From Hyposmocoma kahamanoa (lineage: Eukaryota > Arthropoda > Insecta > Lepidoptera > Cosmopterigidae): a stretch of DNA of 64,000 bases. Location: positions 2,622,173 to 2,686,172 of the forward strand of contig NW_020654748.1 in assembly GCF_003589595.1 (NCBI RefSeq), read 5' to 3'. The translations under genes and the position numbers were made by a program. This document shows positions 51,209 through 62,136 of the stretch, piece by piece (position 1 is the stretch's first letter; each line of letters starts with the position of its first letter). Under the pieces are notes generated by a model that was not told the DNA's origin, made no database searches, and saw nothing but the letters and a program-made list of their open reading frames with translations.

Positions 51209-51414
51209 ACGGCCTCCGTGGCCGTACGGTTGCCATACCGGACGGGCACGCAGAGGTCCCAGGTTAAATACCCGGGTCGGAACAAATATATGTATGGCCT
51301 ACATTTATTTCTATCGTGAGTTTGGGTGTAATTTGTGGTTGTCCATGTGTCCATGGAACCCGCGACACAGAGTTTCCCTAGTAGGCTATGTTGAGTGTGT
51401 GCATTATTATTATT
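51209..51414 (+). mobile_element. SINE A copy
   Basis: GGCCTCCGTGGCCGTACGGT, a decayed B box (CAGGTTAAATACCCGGGTCG), family body and an ATT tail. Confidence 0.87.
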
Positions 51415-51774
51415 ACACAGAGACGTTTACTGTGTCAATGTCCCTAAAAATGTAATGTGTATGTATTAATTTCGTTTTAAAAACTGAACAAATAATATCT
51501 AGGAATTTTGAATTAATTTTAATTCATATTTTTCAATTTACGTAACTCCATTATGTTTGTTTAAATAACACTTTCGAAGATTTTTTGGAACTAACCAACG
51601 CTTCGGACTCTTTTCACAACCCATAGACACGGCTTACAGTTAGATCCTATATCTATGGTTAGATCAGAAAAATACACGGAGTGGATCCGAAAAAATAGTT
51701 TCATTACCTAATTACCTAAGAACTAGATTAGATACTTTACTTGTTACTTATAAGTTATTGTTATAATTTCAGCC

Positions 51775-51955
51775 AAAAGAGGCCCCACTGCTATATATAG
51801 GTCTCCTCTAAAGAACGCCACAATGACCAGTCTTGCGCTGGTTGCATCCAGCGGATTCCCGCAATCTTCACCAGGTCATCGGTCCACCTTGTCAGTGGTC
51901 CGCCCACGCTGTGTACGCGGCTGCCACTCATACAGTTTGACCTCATGGGCTATCT
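51775..51955 (-). mobile_element. RTE-like LINE ORF2 C-terminus (minus)
   Basis: The minus strand reads GPLTRWTDDLVKIAGIRWMQ, then PAQDWSLWRSLEE and a QWGLFW end, matching the RTE-type pattern RPP.RWTDDL...AG..W...AQDR..W. One in-frame stop. Confidence 0.85.
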
Positions 51956-52088
51956 GTTCTGCTTCTCTTGTGCGCTGTCTGTTGCCCGCCCATCATTAGG
52001 TATTATAAATATTTCTAACTTATTAATTGATTTCAAAATTTATTTGATATTTATTGTATCATTCCTTTACACTACCCTCCTTACATAT

Positions 52089-52260
52089 AACTGCCTCCGT
52101 GACCGCACGGTTACCATGCTAGTTGGCCAGGACAAAATATTTGTATGGCCTACATTTATTTCTTTCGTGAGTTTGGGAGTAATTTGTGGTTGTATGTATG
52201 TTTCCGTGGCATCCGCAATACAGAGTTTCTCTAGTGTGGGGCAATGAGTGTGTACGTTAT
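52089..52260 (+). mobile_element. SINE A copy lacking the B box
   Basis: ACTGCCTCCGTGACCGCACG, TTACCATGCTAGTTGGCC, then directly the body. The head segment with box B is deleted. Confidence 0.8.
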
Positions 52261-52625
52261 ATAAGTTATATATTTTACTGCGTGGAGGTACTCCTTGAAC
52301 TTTTCCAAATCTTGCATAAATTCTTATCAGATTTTCCGATCCAAACACAGAAACGAACTTAATGTATCTCGTAGCGATCTGAACCAATCTAAAAACATAA
52401 TTCAACAGCCTTCAGGACGAAGAATGCAGTAACATTAATGCAAATATTGTGCAATTGTGCTAGGCCTGCCACCAATTTTAACTTTGCAGTTGAAGAGATG
52501 CAAGTATTACTGGTTGTTTCATTAAACTAAGACGCACTTGCTTCTTCAAAATGTTAATCATGCAAATTTATTTAGGCATTTGCCGTCTAATGATTACAAA
52601 GTATTAAATAAAGTAAATTATAATA

Positions 52626-52930
52626 TATCGCACTGCTAATACGATAGTGCATTAACTCAAAAAGTGAGTTTATTCATAACAGCCGAAAAACTAATTAGTC
52701 AGTTCCCGTGAAAATTTATTATAATTTATGTATAGGTTAAAATTTATTACACATCTAAACAACTCCTATTTGCCAATTAAAAGTATATTCGCGTATTAGT
52801 ATTCTAAAGACAATTTTATTGACGTGTAGAGAAACAAATTTTACATTCAGACATAAGTCAATGCAGACATGGTATAATCTTGAATTTCACGTATTTTGAG
52901 TTACAACACTATTATAATAGCAGTGCGATA
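52626..52930. mobile_element. Foldback/MITE with TATCGCACTGCTA ends
   Basis: TATCGCACTGCTAATACGAT, AGTGCATTAACTC on the left; GAGTTACAACACTATTATAA, TAGCAGTGCGATA on the right, inverted with mismatches over about 40 bp; 305 bp in total. No clear target duplication. Confidence 0.65.
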
Positions 52931-53144
52931 TGTTATACATGACGAAAGTAACTGCCCAAGTTTTGGTCATCAAAAGCTTTTTTACATATAGACCTGAAAG
53001 TTCTTCAGTGAGAAGTTTTTGTGATTGCTGGGGAAATGGGGTTTTGAAGGCACAAAACTGTTTGTACTATGCCGTCTAATCGTATATAGAGTAGGTTATA
53101 AATATATTTATTTCTTTTATCCGTCAAGGATAAATGACGCTAGG

Positions 53145-53183
53145 ATTTCTACTCAAATGCAGTTTTGCATTTGAGTAGAAAAT
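53145..53183. repeat. Short hairpin
   Basis: TTTCTACTCAAATGCA and TGCATTTGAGTAGAAA are perfect inverses around a 4-nt loop (GTTT). Confidence 0.75.
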
Positions 53184-53289
53184 CATGATAGTTTGCTTCG
53201 TTCTGCCTTTTTTGGGGAGACCTGTAGAATATACGTACAAACTAAATATTGTCATTATATATCATCTGGGAGAGGAATAGCCTCAGTTT

Positions 53290-53430
53290 GGCGAGGCCGC
53301 TAGTCCGAGTCCAGCCGGATTGAAAGATTTATTATTTGTGTTTGTTCAATCTTTGTATTAATAATAATAACAAAGCAGTGAAGTATTTTCACAAAAAATA
53401 TATGAATATCATGGTAAAAACATTATAGTA
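53290..53430 (+). mobile_element. tRNA-box inverted-repeat element, right-end fragment
   Basis: GTCCGAGTCCAGCCGGATTG, TTCAATCTTTGTATTAATAA, AAGTATTTTCACAAAAAATA. Confidence 0.6.
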
Positions 53431-53828
53431 TGCAATAAAATAAATATTTATACTAAATGTCGCAATCAATATCTAAAAAACATTTATCTCCACTTTTGTC
53501 TACCCGCATAACGGACTTGGCGGCACATTATTTAGTAGCTTAAATACGATTGTTTGGACCGGTTCTATTGCATGCCTTGTTTGCTATCCACTTGCTATTG
53601 CCATCATCAATAACTTGTTTGTAATAATCAAATTTAATGAGCTTGTGTGACATTTTGGACAAGATGGATAAGTAGAGTATTAATATGTACTGCTTATAAT
53701 GATTCAGATTTATTCTCTTATCTAATCTTGAGTGTATTGTAAATTTAATAAATCGAATGGATTGCCCAATTGGCGACCTCGCTAGCCCAGGTTACTATTA
53801 AACATTATGATAATAAGCGACAAGACAA

Positions 53829-54015
53829 ACAAGTTGTGTACCTGCTGGTAAGCGACACATAAAAAATTGACATGTGTCTCATTTTCTTGTAGTTACATCA
53901 GCAACTTTATCCTCCAAAACAGGAACGTTGCAATGACATTACTGCTTGGCGATAGAAATAGGTGTGGATGGCAGTACTTCACTAGACGAACTCTTTCACA
54001 AAGAGCTGTACTGCT
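53829..54015 (-). mobile_element. SINE B copy, diverged
   Basis: CTGCTGGTAAGCGACAC, TACTGCTTGGCGATAGAAAT, AACTCTTTCACAAAGAGC. Confidence 0.8.
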
Positions 54016-54331
54016 TTATTTTTTTTATTTATTTATTTATACATTTTAGGAAAATTCACGGACAAATAATACAATTATGGTATACTTAAATATAAGTAAT
54101 CCCATGCCATTTACGAATTTCCACCAACATGAAACAATATAAACATAAAGTGCCTAACAAGTCAAAAAGAGATTATAGGAGAAAACAAAGAACATAGTCA
54201 CTAAATTAAAAAAAAAATTAAATAAGCAATACTAACAATTAAATGAACAAACCAGTGTATTTATCGCCTATCACGTGATGTGTCAAAGTGACGTTTGGTC
54301 ATTTCTCGCCTGAATGATTTACTGTATCATT

Positions 54332-54617
54332 CATTGACTTACAAATTAATGGACGACGGGTCTAATACAAAAACCACGAAAAAAATGTCCCAAGTCAATT
54401 TATTTAAACGTAGTGACATGTAAAGGAATATGAAAAAGCTAAAACGTTGAATTTAAATTGTAATGTCATCGCAGTGCTGTCTAATTTTGCTTGCTTCGCT
54501 GTCAGTCGAACAAACGAAGACTAAAGCGTGAATGACGCTCTGTATACGATTTTACCGCCCTATAAGTTAGGACACTTTTTAGCGCGGACCCGACGTCCAT
54601 ATAATTGTAAGTCAATG
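54332..54617 (-). mobile_element. hAT-like MITE, 286-bp class
   Basis: CATTGACTTACAAATTAATG to ATAATTGTAAGTCAATG. Flanks GTATCATT at 54324-54331 and 54618-54625. Confidence 0.92.
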
Positions 54618-54751
54618 GTATCATTGTAAAAAAGTCTCAATGCACGCACCATGTACGTTATTTGCCTATAATTAGTGCTCGACTTCTGTAATGCAACTTA
54701 TTTGCATAGATTGTCTAGGTCAGAGCTTTTTTATAATGTTTAACACTGAAG

Positions 54752-54865
54752 GCGTTAATCAGGTGGTACGAGCGCCCAGGACCATTGATAGGCAGACAGG
54801 TGTCTCGGGAGGCATAAAGGCGATGGAAGAACTCTTTTACAAAGAGCTCTACTATTACTAATAAG
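54752..54865 (-). mobile_element. SINE B fragment
   Basis: GAACTCTTTTACAAAGAGCT, CTACTATTACTAA and an altered 3' half. Confidence 0.55.
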
Positions 54866-54966
54866 ACCCTAAGTAGATCGAATTTGGAAAAAAAAAATTC
54901 TTTTTCTTGTCTGAAACCCGTGTCATTAATTTTGGAATTGGTCAAGCCAATTCTCATCAATCAATT

Positions 54967-55207
54967 TTTAATTGATTTCAAAAAAAGGAGATTATACGAT
55001 TACTCATTTGTGAACGAGTTTTGATGTTCTTTTTGTTGAATAGCGAATACCTCAGTATGGGTCCCATTTATATTAAAAGAAAATATTCCACCTGTAAGTT
55101 TAGCAAATTAGAGGATAAATCAGGTTTATTGTATTTCAACCACTTTCCGTTAACCGCTTTCAATAAAACTTGGCAAATAGATGAAATTCCATAAACGTCT
55201 GAAGTAG
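54967..55207 (+). mobile_element. AACCGACTTC-family MITE, ends decayed
   Basis: GATTTCAAAAAAAGGAGATT, AAAGAAAATATTCCACCTGT, AAACTTGGCAAATAGATG. Confidence 0.7.
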
Positions 55208-55739
55208 TGTTGAGTTACTCATACACGAGGCTACTCATTTGTACCACTCGCTTCGTTAGTTTGTCACAACACCTCATGTCATTAAAATGTCCCACCTCAC
55301 ACCTCACCTCATGTCACAGCCTCACACATGTCACACTGCTTCGAATTCAACAAATGCAACAATTATTGGTCCTGCATTGCCCGCTTTTTAGCTGATTGTA
55401 CATCATATGATCATGCTATAATAGGACTAAATAAAATGATCATTTATTTGTACTATATAATAACACTTAACTTGTCCAATTGTTTGATTTCGTCAAGTTA
55501 TGAAAACGTGCTTAATATTTCCTGTCTGTTGAGCCATTGCCGTAGGTGCAAACATTCTTACCACTACCTCACCTCATTTGAAGTAGGACATTGTACCGCC
55601 TCATTTTTTGAAATGACGTACTCCCTCAAACTCATTTTAATTTCATGTCCTACCCAACACTAGTCTGAAGGTGGCTTATTTTTTTTTTTAAAAAAGGTAA
55701 AATTAAAATTTTAAAATTAAAATTAAATTTAAGCGATAT

Positions 55740-55960
55740 TTTATTTACTTATTTATTTGATTATAGACGAGCAGCTTTTGCTGGCACGTCTACATCATAC
55801 AGTTTATATAGTTTGTTTTAATTCACTTTTTAGCACTAATTCACTCTTTCGTAGCCAGTTGTCGAGCTTGTTTTTGAAGGTATTGACAGAGACTGCAGAA
55901 ACAACATCTTCCGGTAGCATTATATTATTATTATAACATTTTCATTATATTATTATAGCA
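55740..55960 (-). mobile_element. CR1/L2-like LINE 3' end (minus)
   Basis: The minus frame MLPEDVVSAVSVNTFKNKLD then NWLRKSELVLKSELK resembles the final segment of CR1-type ORF2 (WN.LP..VV.A.SVN.FK..LD). A TTTATTTA-type tail follows. Confidence 0.65.
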
Positions 55961-56359
55961 TTTTAGTTTTATTGTTAAACAAAATAAGTTACCAAAATGA
56001 TATGCGTTGGTTATGACAGAGAACAAGGCCGTCATAGTTTCGCGTCACACCTCGCACATGCCTGGCCATAAACAAATTCCTTCACAAAAACCAGACCCAA
56101 CAAACTACGAAGGCTGTGTAAACAGGTTGCAATTTACCATCACCAACCAGTCTCGCCAGTGTGTGAATTTAACGAAACTCGCATCAGCTGATGAAATTTA
56201 AAGGCCAGCTCTAAAGTACAGATCAAAATTAATTGCCTAAAACGTCAACCCACACGACCATTCAATATCTGGACCAGTCAGTATTCTATGCAAATTTCTG
56301 AATAGTTCGTTAAGCAACTAAACTAGCTACGAGATTCTGTAATCTGTTCAAACGTTTCA

Positions 56360-56615
56360 GTTTAGGGGCAGTAGAGATTCTTGTGAAAGAGTTCGTCCAG
56401 GGAAATACTGCCACCATATTTATTTCTGCCTTCATGTGAGCATTAATGCGTTACGGTTTTGAAGGGTAAGGGTGCTGGTGAAATTACAGGCACATGGGAC
56501 TTGTCAACTTATGTCTCAGGGTTACGGACATAGTGGCACTGCCCCTCAGATCTATGCGACAGGTGTGTTGGTTAGAACCAGTCACACGACTTGTTCCTTC
56601 GCATTGGGCTAGTGT
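56360..56615 (+). mobile_element. SINE B copy
   Basis: GGGCAGTAGAGATTCTTGTG, GTGCTGGTGAAATTACAGGC, TCTCAGGGTTACGGACATAG. The 3' end is replaced by a LINE tail. Confidence 0.85.
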
Positions 56616-56703
56616 GGCGGACTATGGCCTAAGCCCTCGCCTAAGAGGAGACCCGTGCCCAGCAGTGGGAAGTGTAAATGAATTGATGATGATGATGATG
56701 ATA
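56616..56703 (+). mobile_element. LINE 3' tail with GAT microsatellite
   Basis: GTGTGGCGGACTATGGCCTA, GAGGAGACCCGTGCCCAGCA, then GATGATGATGATGATGATAA. Confidence 0.7.
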
Positions 56704-56873
56704 ATATAATCTCCAACCTTCATTGTGACAATGACCTGTACCATCTCCTTAAAGAAGTTCCAAGACCAGGTATGGGACGTTAAATATGATGATGTAACTT
56801 GGAACTTATATCAATGACTTTTTTAAAATATTTTTTCTTTTCGAGTTCTTAGGTTTTAGCGATTGTTACACAT

Positions 56874-57545
56874 AGGAAATGAAACTATTTTTCCGGATTT
56901 AAATCGCGTATATTTGTTTATTCAAACAAACCGACGTTTCGGGCCCTTTACAGGTGCCATGGTCACGGTTGACTGAGGTGGTACAGTCTTCAACCAGTTA
57001 TGTCTAATATTAATGCAAACCACCCTATTTTTTTGGAGTGCTTAGATATTAACTTAGTTGTTGTTTTTAATATCTTGGTGGTAGGGTTTTTCTTCACCGT
57101 TTTCTCCGTACTGGTGGAGTTTGGGGTCCAGTATTTCCTCTGATGAAAAATCCCAAACTAATAAGAATCCCAAAATAATAAGACTGCAGTACTAATTAAT
57201 ATGTTTTAGTTTTTTCTAATTTCTATTATTAATTAATAATATTGAAATTAATAAAAATTCATTCAATAAAATAATTTGTAAAACTTAATGTAGCATAAAT
57301 TGGAATGTTTTCTTTGTAAAATTAAAAATAAGGTATTTAATTAATAACTATTGTAACTATAGTGCAAAAATAGGGTGGTTTGCATTAATATTAGACATAA
57401 ATGGTTGAAAACTGTTCCACCTCACTCAACTGTGGCCATGGGACCTGTAAAGGGCCCGAAACGTCGGTTTGTTTGATAAAACAAATATACGCGATTTAAA
57501 TTCGGAAAAATAGTTTCAGTTCCTACATTTTTTCTTTATTTATTT
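56874..57545 (+). mobile_element. Penelope-like element, short, with inverted terminal repeats
   Basis: Left 56874-57035 (ATCGCGTATATTTGTTTATT, CGGGCCCTTTACAGGTGCC) is the inverse of 57360-57545 (CCTGTAAAGGGCCCGAAACG, AATATACGCGATTTAAATTC). Between lies the last part of a PLE ORF (decayed VWDPVFPL/MKNP) and its AT-rich 3' UTR in plus orientation. Inverted pseudo-LTRs are known in this class. Confidence 0.75.
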
Positions 57546-57567
57546 TATTAACAGCAATTTTTACCAT

Positions 57568-58045
57568 TATTAATACAAGGATAGAACACTTAGAAAAACT
57601 TTTTCGATCCAGCCGGATTCGAACCGACGTCTCCTAGCAAACCATGCCAGAGACTGTGCCATCTAAGCCACCAGCGAACTTCGCGAATTTTCCTATATGC
57701 TTGTTGTCAGATCTTTGTATTTGGTAACGACTTCAAGGTTGCCTGGCAGAGATTGCTATTTAGCAATAAGGCCGCCTGTTGTACACTGTATTTTTGCTTG
57801 TTTATTGTGCATTAAAGAATATTGAATTGAATTGAATTGAATTGACTTTTTGACCATAGCGCCATCTATGAGAAATCTATGAAAGTATTTCGTCGCCCAG
57901 TTAAATACTTTTACAGCTACCAGGCTTGGCACTGGCCGGATCGAAGGGATTTTTTCTTAGTATTCGATCTTTGTATTAATAATTATAAGAAAACATTGGA
58001 GTATTTCATAAAAAAGAATTGAATATCAATCAATAAAAAAAAATT
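57568..58045 (-). mobile_element. tRNA-box inverted-repeat element, copy 5
   Basis: On the minus strand: TGGCTTAGATGGCACAGTC (A-box-like) and GGTTCGAATCCGGCTGGATC (B box). The plus-strand right arm has GCCGGATCGAAGGGATTTTT and TTCGATCTTTGTATTAATAA. Interrupted by a LINE tail at 57736-57839. Confidence 0.75.
57736..57845 (+). mobile_element. LINE 3' tail ending in GAATT repeats, nested
   Basis: GGTTGCCTGGCAGAGATTGC, AATAAGGCCGCCTGTTGTAC, then TTGAATTGAATTGAATTGAA. GACTT at both borders (left of 57736; 57841-57845) is a likely short target duplication. Confidence 0.7.
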
Positions 58046-58082
58046 GTAATTTTTATTTTAAATTTATAGCAATGTCTTTTAA

Positions 58083-58298
58083 TTACAATATGAATGATTG
58101 CTCAGGCGCGTAAATGATGGCTATTTCGCCATCATGCGCAAAACGACAGCCTCGCTGCTCTGCAGATTGCGGTCCAGCGCTAACTCCATCCTGACGACTG
58201 TTGTAGGGAGATATGATTATGACATTATGCGCCATTTCCTTCAGGTGCTTGTTAGCAAAAGGTGTTTGTGAGAAAAAGAATTTGCTGACAAACACCAC
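58083..58298 (-). pseudogene. Unrecognised 71-codon open frame
   Basis: The frame contains KHLKEMAHNVIIISPYNSRQ and GCRFAHDGEIAIIYAPEQS, with a coding-like composition. No family recognised and no storkhead similarity, so not assigned as the missing upstream STOX exon. Confidence 0.2.
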
Positions 58299-58805
58299 TA
58301 AATATTAGTATTAAGTGTCATTTCTGCTCATGTTTTTTTTTTATCTTTTTACTAACATATATATAACAAACTGTTGCTAACCAATTATGGACCCCGTTGT
58401 CGGAATTAAAGATAAAATAAATATCGTTTTATAGTAATGTCTTTTTTAAATTAAAAGTATTATAATTAGCCAAATTTTAAACGCGTTAGTGATTTATATG
58501 GTGAGTCAATCTGAGTGACTGACCTGAATGACCTCACTGCTCCGATATGTTGGGATTTGCAAAACGACCAAGGCAACGAAGAATTTCGCAACAGGTCCAG
58601 ATCTGGTGTTGGTACAAGTCATTAGCGCAAATGCATTGAATTATCGGATATGTATCAAAATATACAGGGTATTAGGTGGTTGACTTCAAAGCTCTATAGG
58701 CATTATCAATAGGTGTTATTTACTATCGCACAACAAAAAAGTTTCTTTTGTCTTTGATAAAAAAGAAGTAAAAAGGATCTGTAAATTAATAAATTTTTAT
58801 TTTTG

Positions 58806-58863
58806 AGAACCTCCTTGGAAAGAAACTAGGAGATGGATCCGGTTTCGCTCACTTTCCGGTAAC
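58806..58863 (+). mobile_element. AACCGACTTC-family MITE fragment
   Basis: AAACTAGGAGATGGATCCGG, TTTCGCTCACTTTCCGGTAA. Confidence 0.55.
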
Positions 58864-58945
58864 CGGATTTAAATCGCGTATATTTGTTTTTTCAAACAAA
58901 CCGACTTTTCGGGCCCTTTACAGGTCCCATGATCACGGTTGACGG
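58864..58945 (-). mobile_element. Penelope-like terminal repeat, solo fragment
   Basis: AAATCGCGTATATTTGTTTT, CGACTTTTCGGGCCCTTTAC, AGGTCCCATGATCACGG. Confidence 0.65.
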
Positions 58946-59010
58946 TTTTTGTTTGTAGTCAAGTATCTAACACCGTTCATCTCATCGTTATTTATTGTTT
59001 GATAATAGTA

Positions 59011-59202
59011 TGACGCACACGCACACACTCAACATAGCCCCGCACTAGGAAAACCCTGTGTCGCGGGTGCCATGGACACGCATATAATCAACCACAAATT
59101 ACACCCTATATAAATGTACAAATATTTCTCCTGGCCTGGGAATCAAACCTGGGACATCTGCGTGGCAGTCCAGCATGGTAACCGTTCGGCCTCGGAGGCA
59201 GT
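59011..59202 (-). mobile_element. SINE A copy
   Basis: Minus orientation: GAGGCCGAACGGTTACCATG, GGTTTGATTCCCAGGCCAGG, and the CACCCGCGACACAGGG block. Confidence 0.87.
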
Positions 59203-59690
59203 TGAGTATACGAGTAAGTGTTTATTTCTACATTTCAAATTATGCCGTTTGTACATTACGTCTAAGTCCGCTTTGATTAACTTACCTCAAAGGTTGCCTG
59301 AAAAAGAGAGCTCTTAGCGCCTTTACCCGCACTAGTTTTAAGTTGTTTATGTACTGTTTTTGTTTGACAATAAAGTGTATATCTATTTATTTAACACCCT
59401 ATAGAGGCAGACAAGTTAGACATGGATGGATGGAGAAAATCAGAACAAAGCGGCTCAAATACATTCTACTTCAAACGGATAAATTTAGATGAAAGACAGT
59501 ACTCTACTTGTGTACGACACAGCTTGTGAGTGAAAGGTATATTCCCAGCAGTAATTTAAACTACAAATAGTTTTGAATTGGAGTTTATAGCATTCTCAAT
59601 AATAAAGTGTCAAATCTAAAGACCGGAGGAAAACCTTATTTAAACAAAATAATTTAACAACTTAGAATATTAAATTATTTTTTCTGGTAT

Positions 59691-59838
59691 CTAAATCGCG
59701 TATATTTGTTACAAACCTTTACAGGTCCAATGGTCACTGCTCACCTGTAAAAAACATGGAGGACATGGGATCCGTAAAGGCCCGATATGTTGGATTGTTT
59801 GAAAAAAAAAAACAAATATACACGACTTACATTCGAAA
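59691..59838. mobile_element. Penelope-like terminal repeats, head-to-head mini-foldback
   Basis: ATCGCGTATATTTGTTACAA and CTTTACAGGTCCAATGG, then ATGGGATCCGTAAAGGCCCG and AACAAATATACACGAC, inverted about 150 bp in total with no ORF between. Confidence 0.65.
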
Positions 59839-60234
59839 AAAAAAATGTTTTATTTCTTATGTCTAACAATTACGAAAACATGACAATTCGAAATTAAACA
59901 ACTTATTGAGTAATAAAATGTACTATACAGTGTACGAATTTTTAGACGACAAATCCTTCAATTCAGACAAAAACTTCATTGTTTAGAATTTAGAATACAG
60001 ACAAAAACTTCATTGTTTAATTTTTGACATTTGTGTATTTATTTTGACGTTATCAAAATTATTGTTATTTTCACACCTAGTTACTATCTACAATTATAAT
60101 TATTGAAATTGACACAAATAACTAAACGGCGTTTAAATTACTGACTGACTTCTTAAATCCGTGTGTATCCGTCCATGTGATATTATTAAAAAACATTATA
60201 ATAATTGGTTTAGTGTGTTTTTTTTTATGTTAAA

Positions 60235-60500
60235 AAGTATAGGGACGAACAAGTCGTGCGCCTGGTGGTAAGCGACACGCCTATCCGTAACAGTTGCAGT
60301 GCCATTCAGAACTTTAAATCGCAATGATCTTATGGGCACCCTCACCCTTCAAAACCGAAACACAGTAATGCTCGCATTACTGCTTGGCGGCAGAAATAGG
60401 TAAGGTGGCAGTATTTACCTGGACGGTCACAAGAAGCTCTACTGCAACTAAATTTCTCAATTCGCTTTACCGGGAATCGAACCCGGGACCTCCTTACTGC
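60235..60500 (-). mobile_element. SINE B copy retaining the tRNA-like B box
   Basis: On the minus strand GGAGGTCCCGGGTTCGATTC and CCGGTAAAGCGAATTGAGAA precede the standard start (AGTTGCAGTAGAGCTTC). Full body to CGACTTGTTCGTCCC. Confidence 0.87.
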
Positions 60501-61020
60501 TAAATAAATAAATAAATCTAGTTTTCTGTTTCTCTGAAATTTATTTATTTATTTCATTGCGTCATGGATATCACAAAGAAATGTATCTCGTACAAACAGT
60601 GCAATACATAAGTATTATATGTACATTGACTACTCTAATTTAAAAATAAATAAAAAAACTATGAATTATCCATTAAGTTATCTTAAAAAAATATTTAATA
60701 TCTGTATTCTTGGTTGACGAGTGATAGAACATTCATTTTTCTTAAAATTCTCTATCTGACAAAGACTCTTCTATTGAGTGGTAAGTAACGAGGCCACGCA
60801 TCGCTACGGTACATAACGACTGGCCAGATAGACATGCGTGTATGTACAAAATTGCATTTTTTTTTAAGTAATATGGAAGCACGCTTAGTTACAACGACGA
60901 TGGTATGCGTTTATCTAAACAGTGCCTATTAACTGTCACCTTGAATAGCCTCAAATTATATTCAGTGTGTAGCCATTGTTTTATTTAATGACACGTTAAT
61001 ACGTAAATACTTTAAATGCT

Positions 61021-61045
61021 TAACGAATGAATGAATGAATGATGA
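61021..61045. repeat. GAAT microsatellite
   Basis: Four AATG/GAAT units directly before a foldback MITE. Confidence 0.8.
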
Positions 61046-61048
61046 TTT

Positions 61049-61501
61049 CGGTCATTCTCGGAATGTTCACTATTTAATTTCCGTAGCAGTTTTTATTATT
61101 TAAATATTCAAGTATATTATCGTGTAATCATTATTAAATAATATTTCACGATACAGTACTCGAATATTAAATAATATTGCACGATAAACAATCGAATACT
61201 TAAATTATAAAAATTGCCACGGAAATTTGGTAGTAAACAAGTCGGCTCATCCGTAAACAAAGACCTATGTGCAAGACTGCTTATTCCCAGGACACAGTAC
61301 ATTTCTATCGTTATTCTTCGCTGTGGATATCAGATCGACCGTTGTTCGATTTTATATTTCCGAAACGAAATAATGTATAAACATTTTTAATACACCTATA
61401 GATAGGCCTTAGTTTGAATAACGAGGTTATGTATTTATCGTCTTTTCCCTGTGTAATCACATCGGATTCTGTTGTAGTGTTCACTAGTCCGAGTATGACC
61501 G
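61049..61501. mobile_element. Foldback MITE 'CGGTCATTCTCGG', right arm interrupted
   Basis: The left arm CGGTCATTCTCGGAATGTTC and most of the right arm to about 61242 fold on each other. The terminal ACTAGTCCGAGTATGACCG is displaced to 61483-61501 by about 230 bp of unrelated sequence. Confidence 0.65.
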
Positions 61502-61533
61502 ATTTATATTTAGATTGCTGTGCCCTTATTTTA

Positions 61534-61787
61534 TTAGCAGTGGAGCTTCATGTGATAGAGTTCACAATAAATTAAACTGCTTCAAAGTCTATTAATAAAC
61601 TAAAATTATTGGCATCTCGGATAAACTTGGCTAAATTGTTTAGGATCTCTATTTGAAGTAGTGCGCATTAACTCTTTTGAAAGTGTTCGTCCAAGGAAGT
61701 ATTGCCAACTATATCTGTCGCCAAGCAGTAATGTGATCATTACTGCTTTCCGGTTTCGAAGGGTGCTGGTGAAACTACAGGCTCCTC
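61534..61787 (+). mobile_element. SINE B copy, split and diverged
   Basis: TTAGCAGTGGAGCTTCATGT, then after about 100 unrelated bases GTGTTCGTCCAAGGAAGTAT, CGCCAAGCAGTAATGTGATC, GGGTGCTGGTGAAACTACAG. Confidence 0.75.
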
Positions 61788-61827
61788 TGTTATAATTTAG
61801 CACATTCTGAATGCAACTGTGCACATA

Positions 61828-61983
61828 ATGCCATGGACATACATATATAACCACAAATTACGCCCAATTTCACGACAGACGTAAATGTAGGCCATACAAA
61901 TATTTCTCCCGGCTCGGGCATCGAATCCGAGACCTCTTCCGTGGCAGTCCAGCATAATAACCGTTCGGCTACGGAGGCAGTTA
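61828..61983 (-). mobile_element. SINE A copy, diverged
   Basis: Minus orientation: CTGCCTCCGTAGCCGAACGG, GTCTCGGATTCGATGCCCGA, AAATATTTGTATGGCCTACA. Confidence 0.83.
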
Positions 61984-62136
61984 CAATTTTATTTTAATAT
62001 TTACCAATTATGCCACGGAATGAACCGCTGACCTTACCAATTTTTTGTGTTTGTTGCAGATCTTTGTTTTTTTGTTTTTAATTACTTTCTTGCCGTAGCG
62101 CCATCTGTGAGAATTTCTTCTTCACTCAGTTCAGGT

